Below are positions 25,988-35,159 of a stretch of 64,000 nt of DNA, piece by piece (the stretch's first letter is position 1; the number at the start of each line of letters is the position of its first letter). Under the pieces are notes generated by a model. It had not been told where the DNA came from. It ran no database searches and saw only the letters and a list, made by a program, of their open reading frames with translations. A program made the position numbers and the translations under genes. The stretch covers positions 1 through 64,000 of the forward strand of contig PFUL01000194.1 in the NCBI GenBank assembly GCA_002790095.1. The letters are read 5' to 3'. Origin of the DNA: Elusimicrobia bacterium CG_4_9_14_3_um_filter_62_55 (GTDB taxonomy: Bacteria > Elusimicrobiota > Elusimicrobia > UBA1565).

Positions 25988-26680
25988 GTGCTGACCGCCC
26001 TCGTTCCCTGCCTCGACGAAGCCGCGGGGCTTCCCCGGATCGAGCGGGAGCTTTTCCCGGCGCTCGACGCGCTCGACTGCGACTACGAAGTCCTGTTGAT
26101 CGATGACGGATCCTCAGACGCGACGCCGTCGCTCCTGAAAGAGATGCGATCCCGCCGGCCCAATCTTCGATCGATCCGCCACGAGAAAACCCTCGGAATC
26201 GGCGGGTCTCTGAAAACCGGCATCCGCGAGGCCCGGGGAGAATGGCTGGTCTTTCTGGACGCCGATCTCACCTTTTCCCCCCGCGACATCAAAACCCTGC
26301 TGCTCCGGCAATTGGAGACCGGCGCCGACTGTGTTTCGGGGTCTCCGATGCTCGGCGGGATGCCGGGAGTCCCTTTCGCCCGCCGCCTGCCGAGCCTGCT
26401 GCTCAACACCCTCTACCGCGGCCTGCTGGACCGCCGCTTTACCGCGTTCACGCCGATGTTCCGGCTCTACCGGGTCTCGGACCTGCGCGACCTGCGCATT
26501 CGCAGCGACGGCTTCGAAGTCTCGGTCGAGATTCTCGCTCGCCTCCTGCGCGCGGGAAAAGCCGTCGTGGAAGCTCCGACCCCCTTAAGCGTCCGGGAAA
26601 CAGGCTCCTCAAAGCTCCGACGGGGACGGGAACTCCTCGCTCACGCCCGCCTGGCGTGGTTCCTTCTGGTAAACCGCTGA
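25988..26680 (+). CDS. GT2 family glycosyltransferase (polyprenyl-phosphate sugar transferase type)
   Basis: About 230 residues from the GTG at 25988, giving MLTALVPCLDEAAGLPRIE. GT-A fold signatures: LLIDDGSSDATPSLL, GIGGSLKTGIREARGEWLVFLDADLTF (nucleotide and metal site, DAD) and a FRLYRVSDL region. The length and PMFRLYR block suit dolichol/polyprenyl-phosphate mannose or glucose synthases, but there is no C-terminal membrane segment. The start codon lies in the last GTGCTGA of the tandem repeat, with no good Shine-Dalgarno, so translation may depend on coupling to the short frame before it. Confidence 0.83.
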   Translation: MLTALVPCLDEAAGLPRIERELFPALDALDCDYEVLLIDDGSSDATPSLLKEMRSRRPNLRSIRHEKTLGIGGSLKTGIREARGEWLVFLDADLTFSPRDIKTLLLRQLETGADCVSGSPMLGGMPGVPFARRLPSLLLNTLYRGLLDRRFTAFTPMFRLYRVSDLRDLRIRSDGFEVSVEILARLLRAGKAVVEAPTPLSVRETGSSKLRRGRELLAHARLAWFLLVNR

Positions 26681-26706
26681 TTTTTAGGTATCCTGTTAGG
26701 AGTGCT

Positions 26707-27546
26707 ATGACGGTACAAAGCCCTCCTCCTTCCGATCCGAAATTTGATTTTCTCGACCGCGAAATCGCGCGGCTTGAGGCGAAATTCCGTGAAACGACCC
26801 AGGACCTTCAGAAAATCCGCCTGCACCTGAGACTCGCCGAACGCGCCAAAGCGGAAGTAAAAGCCGAGATCGCGGAGATCCAGGAAAGCTGGGACAACGT
26901 TCACTACAAGTGGTGGGCGCTTACCTTGTTCGGCCTCCTGACCTTTTTCCTGTTCTCGTACTTTTTCTACACCAATCTGGGATGGTACGCCGATCAACGT
27001 TCTTTGCCCCCCGGCTCCGACTGGCTCCTGGAGCGCCTTCCGATCGTAAACCTTCTCCCCGTGCTCTCTTGGGGATGGCTCGGGCTGCACCTCTACGCCG
27101 GCGCGCTCGCCATCCTTTACTACCCCCGCAGAATGCCCTTCTTGCTCTTTGTCCTCGGGTCATTTATCGCCATCCGAAGCGTCTTCGTCTTCCTTTCTCC
27201 CATCGGCGCACCCGCGAATATGCTCGATATGAGCCGCCTCGACTATCTTTTTTCCCGCATCATGGGGACCTATACCTTCACGAACGAATTTGTCTTTTCC
27301 GGGCACACGGGAATTCCCTTTCTTTTCGCGCTCTTTTTTAAAACGCGCCTCCAAAAGGCCGTTTTTCTGGCAGGGTCCTTGGTCATGGCCGTCTCGGTTC
27401 TGCTGACCCACAACCACTACACGGTGGATGTTCTGGGCGCGTATTTCATGGGCTTCGCGATCTTCACGCTCAGCGACCGGGTCTATCACCGCTTTCTTCA
27501 ACCCCTCTTCCTGCTCCGTCCGAAACTCCCGGACTTTAAAATTTAA
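26707..27546 (+). CDS. PAP2-like membrane phosphatase/phosphotransferase (sphingomyelin-synthase-like)
   Basis: A 279-residue protein. Residues 1-65 form a charged helical, probably coiled-coil, cytosolic segment; then come about six membrane helices starting WWALTLFGLLTFFLFSYFF. The catalytic residues of the PAP2_C/sphingomyelin synthase group are present: FSGHTGIPFLFALF (His) and HNHYTVDVLGAYF (His and Asp). Such enzymes move phospho-headgroups or hydrolyse lipid phosphates at the membrane. A TTAGGAG ribosome-binding site precedes the ATG. Its place after a polyprenyl-type glycosyltransferase suggests lipid-linked sugar or glycolipid work. Confidence 0.82.
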   Translation: MTVQSPPPSDPKFDFLDREIARLEAKFRETTQDLQKIRLHLRLAERAKAEVKAEIAEIQESWDNVHYKWWALTLFGLLTFFLFSYFFYTNLGWYADQRSLPPGSDWLLERLPIVNLLPVLSWGWLGLHLYAGALAILYYPRRMPFLLFVLGSFIAIRSVFVFLSPIGAPANMLDMSRLDYLFSRIMGTYTFTNEFVFSGHTGIPFLFALFFKTRLQKAVFLAGSLVMAVSVLLTHNHYTVDVLGAYFMGFAIFTLSDRVYHRFLQPLFLLRPKLPDFKI

Positions 27547-27580
27547 CATCGTTCCCGTATATATAAAAGGGAAGGACGCC

Positions 27581-27607
27581 GAGCCGCCCCGCGAAACGGG
27601 ACGGCTC
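27581..27607 (+). terminator. GC-rich hairpin between the PAP2-like and coiled-coil genes
   Basis: GAGCCG and CGGCTC arms with an inner CCCG/CGGG and one mismatch. Only a short GTTT follows, so it is a weak terminator candidate or a leader structure of the next gene. Confidence 0.4.
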
Positions 27608-27628
27608 CGCGTTTGAGCAACCGAACGC

Positions 27629-30600
27629 ATGGACCAGGAAAACCTCGATCCCAATCAGGTCAACGACGTGGATACCGCGCGGCTGGCGCTGCGCTGGTCG
27701 CTGGAAAAAATCCACGGCCTGCAAGACCAACTGAATAAGGCGAAAGAAACCGCCGCGGACGCCGTCGACAAGCTCCGGCGCACGACCGAGCAGATCACTC
27801 AGAAGGACGCCGCCATCCTCCGCTGGCAAAGCACGATCAAAACCTGGGAGGCGAACTGGAAGGACCAGCGCAAACTTGAAGAGGAGATCCGCGTCCGGGT
27901 CCGCGGAGAGCTTTCAAAGGAAGAGGACGAACGGCATAAGGAAGCCCGCCGGCAGCTCGAACTGCACATCGAGTCGCTGAAGAAGGAAATCACCGAGAAA
28001 GAATCACTCGCCGGAGAGCTGCGCCGCGACCTGATCGACGCCGTTAAAAACGCCCGCGTCGAGAAGGAAAAGGAGATGGAGGAAATCCTCGCGCACCAGG
28101 AACGCGCGCTCGAGGAAACGAAGCTTTCTCTAGTAGAACGCCTCCGAATCCAGCAGGACACGATCCGGAACAAGGAACGCGACCTTGAAGAACAGCAGCG
28201 CCTCATCGACGAGAAAATCAAGTCAAAGGAAATCGAGTTCCGCGCAAAGTACGAACGCTTCGAAGCGCAGCTTCTGAAGCACAATCGCGAACTTCTCGAG
28301 CGCGAGGAAATCGAACTGCAGCAGCGCTTTGAGAGCAAACTCTCTCACCACGAGTCGATGCTCCGGCAGAAGGAAGGGCAGTTCGAGGGGCGGCGGCGCC
28401 AACTCGACGAACAGCATGCCAAGCGCATGGAAGAACTCGAAGCCGCCTACCACCACAAGTACGAAAAGGAGTGGGGCCGCCTGCAGGAGCGCCTGGAAGT
28501 GGAGCGGAGGCTCCTCGAGGACCACTACCGCGAGAAAGAGAGCAAGCTCGATGACGACATTCTTCGCCGAAACCAAGAGGTTCAGCTCCATTACCAGAGA
28601 ACCGAAGAGGAACTGATCGCCAAGTATCAAACGATCCAAAAGCAGCTGATCGAGAAGGAAAAGAAGATTTGGGCCACCCATCAGAAGCAGCTCGACGATT
28701 CACTCACAAAAAATCGCGCCGAACTCGACGCCCAGCGCGCAGAACTCGAGCAAGCCTTCGAACAGAAGGAAGCGAAACTGTTCGAGAAGCAAACCGAGCT
28801 CGAAACCGCCCACGAGGCGAAGGAAAGCGCGCTCTTCCTCAAACAGCAATCGCTTAGCGAAGAACACCGAAAAAAGGACGAAGCGCTCGCCGAACGCCAT
28901 CGCAAACTTCAGACCGAGCTCAGCGAGAAAGCGAAGGCGGATTGGGCGGACCGCTCCCGCAAGTTCGAAGAAACGATGGCGGAGGCCCGGCAAGCGATCG
29001 ACGCCGAGCGCCGCGCTCTCGAGGACCGACATCGCGAAAAGTCCGAAGAACTGTTCCGTCAGCGCCGGGGGCTCGAAGCGGAGCGGGCGGCGCTCAAATC
29101 CCAATTTGAAAAGCGGGGTGAGGAAATCGCGAAATCCTTCGAGGATAAAGCCCGCGCGAGCGAAGAGGAGTGGCGGGAACGCTACCGCAAGCTGGAGCAG
29201 GCCTCGGTCGCCCATTGGGCGCAACGGGAGCGGGAACTGCAAAGCGACCACCAACAAGCTCTCGAAAAGGCTCGCGAAAAATTCTCCGCGCAACTCAACG
29301 ACGAACGGGCGAAACTCGATGCGCTCGCCGCGAAGCGGGCCGAAGACCTTGCGCACCAGTTCTTGGCCAAAGAAACCGAATTGCGCCGGGAAATTCAGAA
29401 TGAACAAACGGACTGGTTGCGCAAACAGGATACGGCTTTCGAGCAACTGCGAAAGGAACTGATTCAAAAAGGGATGACCGAAGCCGCGGAACTCCGCTCT
29501 CAGTACGAGGCGAAGATACAGGCGCTCGAAACACAGAAGGCGAAAGCCCTGCTCGAGGAGCGCAAGGCCCTCAACGCGGAATTCAAACGCCTGCAGGGCG
29601 AACTTGAGGAAGCCGTCCGCACCAAGGAATCGCAAGTGGTCGAAGAAGCCCGCCGGGCGTTCGACGAGGAACGTGCCGGCGTCAAAGCGGCCGAAGCGGA
29701 GCGCCTCAAGGCTCTCGATGCGGAAAAACGCAAGCTCGAAGCGGACCGCACCGCGAACGAAGCCCATTACAAGTCGCTTCAGGAACGGCTCCAAGCGGCG
29801 TTCGACGCGAAGGAAACCAAAATGAGGGAGGCGTTCTTCTCCCGGGAATCCGCGCTCAAAATCGATATCGCTGGGAAAGAAGAGGAGTACCGCAAGACCT
29901 ACGAAGCGGCGCTCGCCCGCGAGCGGAAGGCGCTCGAAGAGCGCACGCAGGCGGTTGAAAAGCAGCTCCGCGAAAAATTCGACGCGAAGGAGCTCGAATC
30001 GGCGGAGAACTGGAACCGGCGGGAAAAGGATTTCCTCGAGCAGCGCGAGACCCAACTGCGCGCCGAGCGCGAGAAGATGGAAGAAGCCTACACCCAGAAA
30101 GAGGCGATGCTCGACAATCTCCGCCGCAGCCTCGAAGAGCGCCACCACGCGCGGGCGAAGGAACTGGAAGCCTCCATGCAGGCGAAGACGCAGCGCCTGG
30201 AAGAGGCCGTTCAGCGCCAGCACGAAGAACTCGAAGCGACGCGCATCCAGATGACCATTGAAGCGCGCAACCGGGAATCCGCGCTCCAGGATCAATTCCG
30301 ACAGAAAGAAGAGCAGCTCAAGCGGGTGCTCGACGAGCGCAAAGGCGAACTCTCGCGGCTTGAGGCGGAGTATCAAACGCGCGCGGTGCAGCGCGAAGCG
30401 CAGCTTCAAGAAGAGCTGTCGCGGCGCGAAACCGCGTGGCTCAAGAAAGAGCGGGTGGAACTCGACAAGGAGCGCGCCGAACGCGACGCCGCGAAGGAAA
30501 TCGAATGGGAAGAGCGGCGGCGGGAGCTCGAGCTTTCCTACCAGCAAAAGCTCAAGATGCTCGAGGAGGGATTGCATAAGCGGCAGCAGGCCGTTGAAAC

Positions 30601-31285
30601 CGCGCTGGCCCAAAAGGAAAAAGATCTGATCCTCGCCTACGAAGACCGGCTTTTCAAAGCCCGCACCGAGATGGACACGGCGTACCGCGCCCGCGAAGAA
30701 GCTCTCGAGATGAAGTACCTCGACCTGGAAAAGCGCCTGACCGGCGAGCGCGTCTCCAAGGAAAACGCCTGGAACATGCGCAAGGCCGAGATGATCGAAC
30801 GCGAGGTCGGATCCCTGCGCAAGGATTTCGAAGAGAAGCAGAAGGGCTTCGAGATCCATGCGGCCGAAATGGAGGCCGCGATCGACGAACGCAAAAAGGA
30901 GCTGGAGGCGGCGCACGACCGCCGCCGCAAGGAAGTCGAGGAATCGCTCGCGCGCGAACGCGACGAAATCCGCGCGTTTTTGGACAAGCGCTCAAAGGAA
31001 CTCGAAGAGGCGTACCGGGAGAAGTTTCAGGAACTGGAAAAGGAAAAGGGGCGCACGGCGCAGTGGATGCAGCAGAAGGAAGAAGAGCTGCTCGAAAACC
31101 ACCAGCGCCGCGAAAGCGAAGCGCGAAAGGCGTGGGAGCTTAAGCAACTCGAGATGACTCGTCAGTACGAAGACAAACTCCGCAAGCTTGCCGAAGAACG
31201 CGACCGCCTGCACAAGGACTACGAGCGCCGCCTGCGCGAACTCGAACTCCGCGGCGACGGCGGAAAAACCACCGACGATAAGTAA
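27629..31285 (+). CDS. Very long coiled-coil protein, function unknown
   Basis: 1218 residues, almost wholly charged helix. After a short N-terminal head (MDQENLDPNQVNDVDTARLA) the sequence is continuous coiled coil rich in Glu, Lys, Arg and Gln with regular leucines and recurrent phrases such as KEAKLFEKQ, REKFDAKELE and YEDRLFKAR. No globular domain, signal peptide or membrane helix is visible; the C-terminus is RELELRGDGGKTTDDK. A single helix this long could span well over 150 nm. Scaffold, filament or cell-polarity roles are possible, but none can be claimed. No clear Shine-Dalgarno is present. It converges on the CHASE2 cyclase gene. Confidence 0.85.
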   Translation: MDQENLDPNQVNDVDTARLALRWSLEKIHGLQDQLNKAKETAADAVDKLRRTTEQITQKDAAILRWQSTIKTWEANWKDQRKLEEEIRVRVRGELSKEEDERHKEARRQLELHIESLKKEITEKESLAGELRRDLIDAVKNARVEKEKEMEEILAHQERALEETKLSLVERLRIQQDTIRNKERDLEEQQRLIDEKIKSKEIEFRAKYERFEAQLLKHNRELLEREEIELQQRFESKLSHHESMLRQKEGQFEGRRRQLDEQHAKRMEELEAAYHHKYEKEWGRLQERLEVERRLLEDHYREKESKLDDDILRRNQEVQLHYQRTEEELIAKYQTIQKQLIEKEKKIWATHQKQLDDSLTKNRAELDAQRAELEQAFEQKEAKLFEKQTELETAHEAKESALFLKQQSLSEEHRKKDEALAERHRKLQTELSEKAKADWADRSRKFEETMAEARQAIDAERRALEDRHREKSEELFRQRRGLEAERAALKSQFEKRGEEIAKSFEDKARASEEEWRERYRKLEQASVAHWAQRERELQSDHQQALEKAREKFSAQLNDERAKLDALAAKRAEDLAHQFLAKETELRREIQNEQTDWLRKQDTAFEQLRKELIQKGMTEAAELRSQYEAKIQALETQKAKALLEERKALNAEFKRLQGELEEAVRTKESQVVEEARRAFDEERAGVKAAEAERLKALDAEKRKLEADRTANEAHYKSLQERLQAAFDAKETKMREAFFSRESALKIDIAGKEEEYRKTYEAALARERKALEERTQAVEKQLREKFDAKELESAENWNRREKDFLEQRETQLRAEREKMEEAYTQKEAMLDNLRRSLEERHHARAKELEASMQAKTQRLEEAVQRQHEELEATRIQMTIEARNRESALQDQFRQKEEQLKRVLDERKGELSRLEAEYQTRAVQREAQLQEELSRRETAWLKKERVELDKERAERDAAKEIEWEERRRELELSYQQKLKMLEEGLHKRQQAVETALAQKEKDLILAYEDRLFKARTEMDTAYRAREEALEMKYLDLEKRLTGERVSKENAWNMRKAEMIEREVGSLRKDFEEKQKGFEIHAAEMEAAIDERKKELEAAHDRRRKEVEESLARERDEIRAFLDKRSKELEEAYREKFQELEKEKGRTAQWMQQKEEELLENHQRRESEARKAWELKQLEMTRQYEDKLRKLAEERDRLHKDYERRLRELELRGDGGKTTDDK

Positions 31286-31306
31286 ATAGGGACCTGGTCC
31301 CTATTT
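31284..31306. terminator. Bidirectional hairpin terminator shared by convergent genes
   Basis: AAATAGGGAC and GTCCCTATTT are exact 10-bp arms around CTG. The arms supply A and T tracts on both sides. It overlaps both stop codons: TAA of the coiled-coil gene and TAG of the cyclase gene. Confidence 0.8.
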
Positions 31307-33622
31307 CGTCGTCGCGACGAAAACGCCGTTCCAGCCGTCCGGCGGCGGCTCGACGCGAAACGCGTCGATGCGGGACTGATACAAATCGTAGAACTTCCCG
31401 AGCGGGAAGTCGGACTTCCGGCACTCGGCGATCAACCCCTCGGCTTCGCCGAATCGCCCGGAGCGGTATGCGTCGATCATCGCTGCGTTGTTTTTGGCCA
31501 GCGTTTTGAACTCGGGCGACGCGGCGACATCGGGATCCCCCAACAGGCAGTAGATGCGGACGGGAACCGTTTTTCCCTTCACCTGAATCAGATCCAACTC
31601 GATCGCGGCGAAATCAGGGATCAACGCGCGCGTGTTCGGGCCGATCACGATGTCGACGCCGTAGCCTTTGGACTGCCCCTCGAGACGCGAGGCCAGGTTG
31701 ACCTCGTCGCCGAGAACCGAGTAGTCGAAGCGTTGATCCGCTCCCATGTTGCCGACGCAGCAATCCCCCGAATTGAGACCGATACCGGCGCGGATCGGGA
31801 TGTATTTTCTCCCCTCCGCCTTCGCCTCCGCCTCCCACTGCACGTTGAGTTCGTTGAGGCGCGTTCGCATCACCAAGGCGGCCTCGGCGGCGTGCCGCGC
31901 GTGCTGGGGATCATCGAGCGGCGCGTTCCAAAAGGCCATGATGCAGTCGCCCATGTACTTATCGATCGTACCCTTCTTCTCCAGAACGATGGTCGTCATC
32001 GGCGTCAAATAGGCGTTGATGAAGCCGGTCAAACCCGCCGCGTCGAACTGCTCGGAGATGGTCGTGAATCCGCGGATATCCGAGAACATCAGCGTCAAAG
32101 GACGCATTTGACCGCCGAGCGTCAACTTCGAGGGGTCGTCGGCCAATTGCTCGACCAACGCCGGGGACAGGTAGCGTCCGAACGCTCCGCGCACCTGCCG
32201 CTTTTCCGCCTCCGACACCAAGAATCGCAGCAGAGAAGAGGAAAAATACACCAAGACAACGACGATCGACGGATAGAGCGGATCGATCAGCATCCTCTGT
32301 CCGTTAAAAGCGCCCCCGAACGCCTTCCACGAGGCGTAGAACAATCCCACCACGGTTCCGGCCGTAAGGAAAGCGCAGAACATGGCTCCGAATCTTCGCA
32401 TCAGGAAAATAAGGAGCAACCCCAGAACGACGAAAAAGACCATTTCGGCCCCAATGGCCCAATCGGGACGATAGAGGTAGTGTCCGAGCAGGATCTGCTC
32501 CGCGACTTGAGCGTGAAGCGTCACGCCGGGCGTGCCGGGATTCAGAGGAGTCGCGCGCTGATCCTTCAATCCGGCGGCGCTGGTCCCGATAAAAACGATG
32601 CCGCCGCCCAAACGCGCCGGATCGAACCCCTCCGAGAACACCTCCCAGGCGGGAATTGTCCGTCCGGGCGCCTCATCGGTGAAATGAATCAGGACCTGTC
32701 CCTTAAAGTCGGTCGGAACCGTAATCCTGCCGACCCGAACCGCCGAAATTCCGGTCCCCTCTCCGTATCCCTCCTTTTCCGTGACCCCTTTGATCCCGAG
32801 CACGGAGGCGGGACCCTGCGCGAGTCGAAGCGCCTCCAACGCCAAAGACGGATAAAGCCTTCCCTGGAGGCGATACACCAACGGAACCCGCCGAATCACG
32901 CCGTCATGATCGGGAAACGGCGTAATCGCCCCAAGCCCGTCGGCCGCCGCGGAAAGAATATCGAGCGGGACTACCGCGCCCTTAAAATCGGGCAGCCCCG
33001 AGTCACCGCCCTTGACCAGAAACGGCTTCTTCATCGGCGGGACGCTGCCGGTCTTATCCCCCTTCAACGAGTATCCGAGAACGACATGAACCGGCTCGCA
33101 ATCCTCCGCCGCACGGCGGCTGCCGTCGCCTTTAAGGCACTGCACCGCGCGGATCGTATCGGCGAAAACGGAATCGTAAGAGGGAAGCGTTTCCAGGATG
33201 CCCCGCGCGACGCCGAGCCGCCCCTCGACGGGAAGATCCGCGGCGAGTATCGACGGGGATTTTCCGTCCGGCTCGGCAAAGACGACGTCGAACGCGATGA
33301 CCGAAGCCCCCTGAGCCAGCCGCAGCAGCAATTCGGAGACCTTGTTCCGAGGCCACGGGAATTGACCCAGGCGCTTCAGCGATTCATCATCTAGGTCGAT
33401 GATGCGGACCGGAATCTGAGGATCGTAGGGGCGCGGGGAGCGCTGCTGAAAGGAATCGAAAACCTTGTACTGAAAATCGTTGACGATTTTAAGATCGGCG
33501 GCGCGAATGAGAACCGCGACCAAGATCATCAGCGCCGGAATCGCGACATGCGCGGTCGCGTGCAAGCGCTTCACATGCCGCCCCAGATAGGCGCTCATGT
33601 CCTTCTTCAAGAAATCGAGCAT
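31301..33622 (-). CDS. CHASE2-domain class III adenylate/guanylate cyclase
   Basis: A 773-residue membrane-bound cyclase. One N-terminal helix (IPALMILVAVLIRAADL) precedes a large extracytoplasmic CHASE2 sensor domain (about 50-390, with RIIDLDDESLKRLGQFPWPR, VIAFDVVFAEPD and FIGTSAAGLKDQRATPL). Two or three membrane helices follow (about 395-490). The catalytic domain has both metal aspartates (LMFSDIRGFTTIS and YMGDCIMAFW) and the IRAGIGLNSGDCCVGNMG and YSVLGDEVNLASRLE blocks. It converts ATP or GTP to the cyclic nucleotide in response to an envelope signal; specificity is not settled. It is divergent from a Slam-like barrel and FecR-domain genes, a neighbourhood in which CHASE2 cyclases are often met. 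An extended -10 TGCTAATTT lies upstream. Confidence 0.92.
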   Translation of the reverse strand: MLDFLKKDMSAYLGRHVKRLHATAHVAIPALMILVAVLIRAADLKIVNDFQYKVFDSFQQRSPRPYDPQIPVRIIDLDDESLKRLGQFPWPRNKVSELLLRLAQGASVIAFDVVFAEPDGKSPSILAADLPVEGRLGVARGILETLPSYDSVFADTIRAVQCLKGDGSRRAAEDCEPVHVVLGYSLKGDKTGSVPPMKKPFLVKGGDSGLPDFKGAVVPLDILSAAADGLGAITPFPDHDGVIRRVPLVYRLQGRLYPSLALEALRLAQGPASVLGIKGVTEKEGYGEGTGISAVRVGRITVPTDFKGQVLIHFTDEAPGRTIPAWEVFSEGFDPARLGGGIVFIGTSAAGLKDQRATPLNPGTPGVTLHAQVAEQILLGHYLYRPDWAIGAEMVFFVVLGLLLIFLMRRFGAMFCAFLTAGTVVGLFYASWKAFGGAFNGQRMLIDPLYPSIVVVLVYFSSSLLRFLVSEAEKRQVRGAFGRYLSPALVEQLADDPSKLTLGGQMRPLTLMFSDIRGFTTISEQFDAAGLTGFINAYLTPMTTIVLEKKGTIDKYMGDCIMAFWNAPLDDPQHARHAAEAALVMRTRLNELNVQWEAEAKAEGRKYIPIRAGIGLNSGDCCVGNMGADQRFDYSVLGDEVNLASRLEGQSKGYGVDIVIGPNTRALIPDFAAIELDLIQVKGKTVPVRIYCLLGDPDVAASPEFKTLAKNNAAMIDAYRSGRFGEAEGLIAECRKSDFPLGKFYDLYQSRIDAFRVEPPPDGWNGVFVATTK

Positions 33623-33637
33623 CTCGTCCTCGTTGCA

Positions 33638-33646
33638 AAATTAGCA
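33638..33646 (-). promoter_or_regulatory. Extended -10 promoter element TGCTAATTT of the CHASE2 cyclase
   Basis: TGC-TAATTT on the minus strand, 15 nt before the ATG at 33622, with GAGGA between. It is a weak hexamer but has the same TGCTAnnnT form as others here. Confidence 0.35.
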
Positions 33647-33671
33647 TATCTGCCGCCTACCGGCATGTGAC

Positions 33672-33701
33672 TTGACCCTTTTACCTTAGATGTGCGAATA
33701 T
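33672..33701 (+). promoter_or_regulatory. Possible promoter of the Slam-like/FecR genes
   Basis: TTGACC (33672-33677), 18-nt spacer ending TGC, then GAATAT (33696-33701), about 40 nt before the GTG start with its AGGAG site. Confidence 0.35.
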
Positions 33702-33740
33702 CCCATCAATTCCGACAACCAGAACGAACAGGAGACCGGC

Positions 33741-35147
33741 GTGAACTCGATTTCCACTCAGTTTTCAGCATTTACCTTAAGCGCGATTCTCTGTCTCGCA
33801 GGCCCGACGGCGGCGGTCGCGCAAAACCTCGATGAGGAGATTCAGCGCCCCGCCACCGCGACCGACCGTCAGCAAAGCGCCCTGGAAACCGCGGATCGCG
33901 CGGAGGCCAAGCGGGTCGTCGAGGGAGAAACCGGCGTCACCTACGCGGACGTCCTCAAGGATCCCGACAACATCGGACTCAACTATAAGTTCGCCAAGAC
34001 TCAGGTCGCCGATGGTGATTTGAAAGGCGCCGCCGCGACGCTCGAGCGCATTTTGATGATCGACCCGGCGCTCCCGAAGATTCGACTTTTCTACGGAATC
34101 GTGCTTTACCGGCTCGGAAACCTCCACGAAGCCCTGCGGGAGCTTGAGTCGATCCGCAAGCTTCCGATGGACGGCGGGCTCAAGGGCGAAATCGAGGCCT
34201 ACATCTCCCGGATTCAAAAGCAGATGCGCCGCACGAACTGGCGGGGCATGGCCGGCGTCGGCTTCCAATTCGACGACAACCGCAACGCTTCCCCCTCGAC
34301 CGGTAAGAAACTTTTCCTCGACACGCCGCTGACGCTGACGACCGGCCTGCGCCGCTCTGATTTCAGCGCCCTCTTCCTGTTGGGCGCCGGGATGGAACAC
34401 GACCTAGGCCTCCAAGGCGGACACAAACTCTTCGCGAATCTGACCTACTACCGCTCCGAGCAGACGCTCGTGGACTCGCTCGACCTTCAGGTGTACAACT
34501 GGGATTTCGGAACGAAATTGAACGGCGGGCGCTGGGGAGAATGGTCGGTCGCCCTCCCCTTCGACCACATGCGGCTCTCGGAGGAAACCTATCTGCGCAC
34601 CTACGGACTGCGCGTCGACTGGAACAAAAGGCTCAACAACAAACTCGGCCTTTACACCCAAGTCCAAGGCTCGAAGCACGACTACGTCAAAACCGCGGAT
34701 GTGCCGACCGCGCGCGAACGCACCGGCAACCACTTCCACATCGACTGGGGGGCGCAGTACGCGCCGGCGCCGGCGCATCAACTGACCGGGGGGCTCGGCT
34801 ACACGCGCCAGCAGGCCAGCCGGGATTACTTCGCCTACGACCGCTGGAAAATAGAAGGGAAGCACGCCTGGCTGCTCGGCAAGGGCCGCTTCCTGCTCTC
34901 GGGCGTGACCGTGCAGGTGGACGGTTATGATGAAAAGGAAGCCGCGATCTCGGCCAAGGTCCGCCACGACGAGACCGTCCGCCTCGCCTCCACCTTCGGC
35001 TACCCGATGGGGAACCTCTGGAGTCCGCTCAAGAACGTTTTGTGGACCTTCACGTACGAATATTACCACGCCAATTCCAACATCATGAACTACGCGTACA
35101 CGAACAACAAGGTCGCGACGATGTTCACCTATCGCTGGGATCGCTAA
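33741..35147 (+). CDS. Slam-like (DUF560) outer-membrane protein with TPR domain
   Basis: 468 residues from GTG 33741, which has AGGAG 7 nt upstream and gives the signal peptide NSISTQFSAFTLSAILCLA (cleavage near AVAQ). Residues 60-160 form TPR-like helices (GLNYKFAKTQVADGDLKGAAATLERIL, IRLFYGIVLYRLGNLHEALREL). Residues 165-468 are alternating strands ending TMFTYRWDR, a barrel terminus. TPR plus a 14-strand barrel is the plan of the Slam/type XI secretion outer-membrane family, which moves lipoproteins and soluble cargo to the surface. The two FecR-domain proteins directly downstream are the natural cargo candidates. Family placement is from architecture, not a search. Confidence 0.75.
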   Translation: MNSISTQFSAFTLSAILCLAGPTAAVAQNLDEEIQRPATATDRQQSALETADRAEAKRVVEGETGVTYADVLKDPDNIGLNYKFAKTQVADGDLKGAAATLERILMIDPALPKIRLFYGIVLYRLGNLHEALRELESIRKLPMDGGLKGEIEAYISRIQKQMRRTNWRGMAGVGFQFDDNRNASPSTGKKLFLDTPLTLTTGLRRSDFSALFLLGAGMEHDLGLQGGHKLFANLTYYRSEQTLVDSLDLQVYNWDFGTKLNGGRWGEWSVALPFDHMRLSEETYLRTYGLRVDWNKRLNNKLGLYTQVQGSKHDYVKTADVPTARERTGNHFHIDWGAQYAPAPAHQLTGGLGYTRQQASRDYFAYDRWKIEGKHAWLLGKGRFLLSGVTVQVDGYDEKEAAISAKVRHDETVRLASTFGYPMGNLWSPLKNVLWTFTYEYYHANSNIMNYAYTNNKVATMFTYRWDR

Positions 35148-35159
35148 CGAGGATACGCC

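Noticed and set aside
26242..26706. Longer N-terminus for the PAP2-like protein
   Set aside because: The extension is out-of-frame reading of the glycosyltransferase gene; ATG 26707 has a good ribosome-binding site.
28700..30916. 738-codon open frame antisense to the coiled-coil gene
   Set aside because: It is a by-product of the Glu/Lys/Arg codon pattern of the coiled coil; its product is a Leu/Phe/Arg-rich string with no domain or start signal.
31733..33394. 553-codon open frame antisense to the CHASE2 cyclase
   Set aside because: The cyclase frame has clear catalytic motifs; the antisense product has none.
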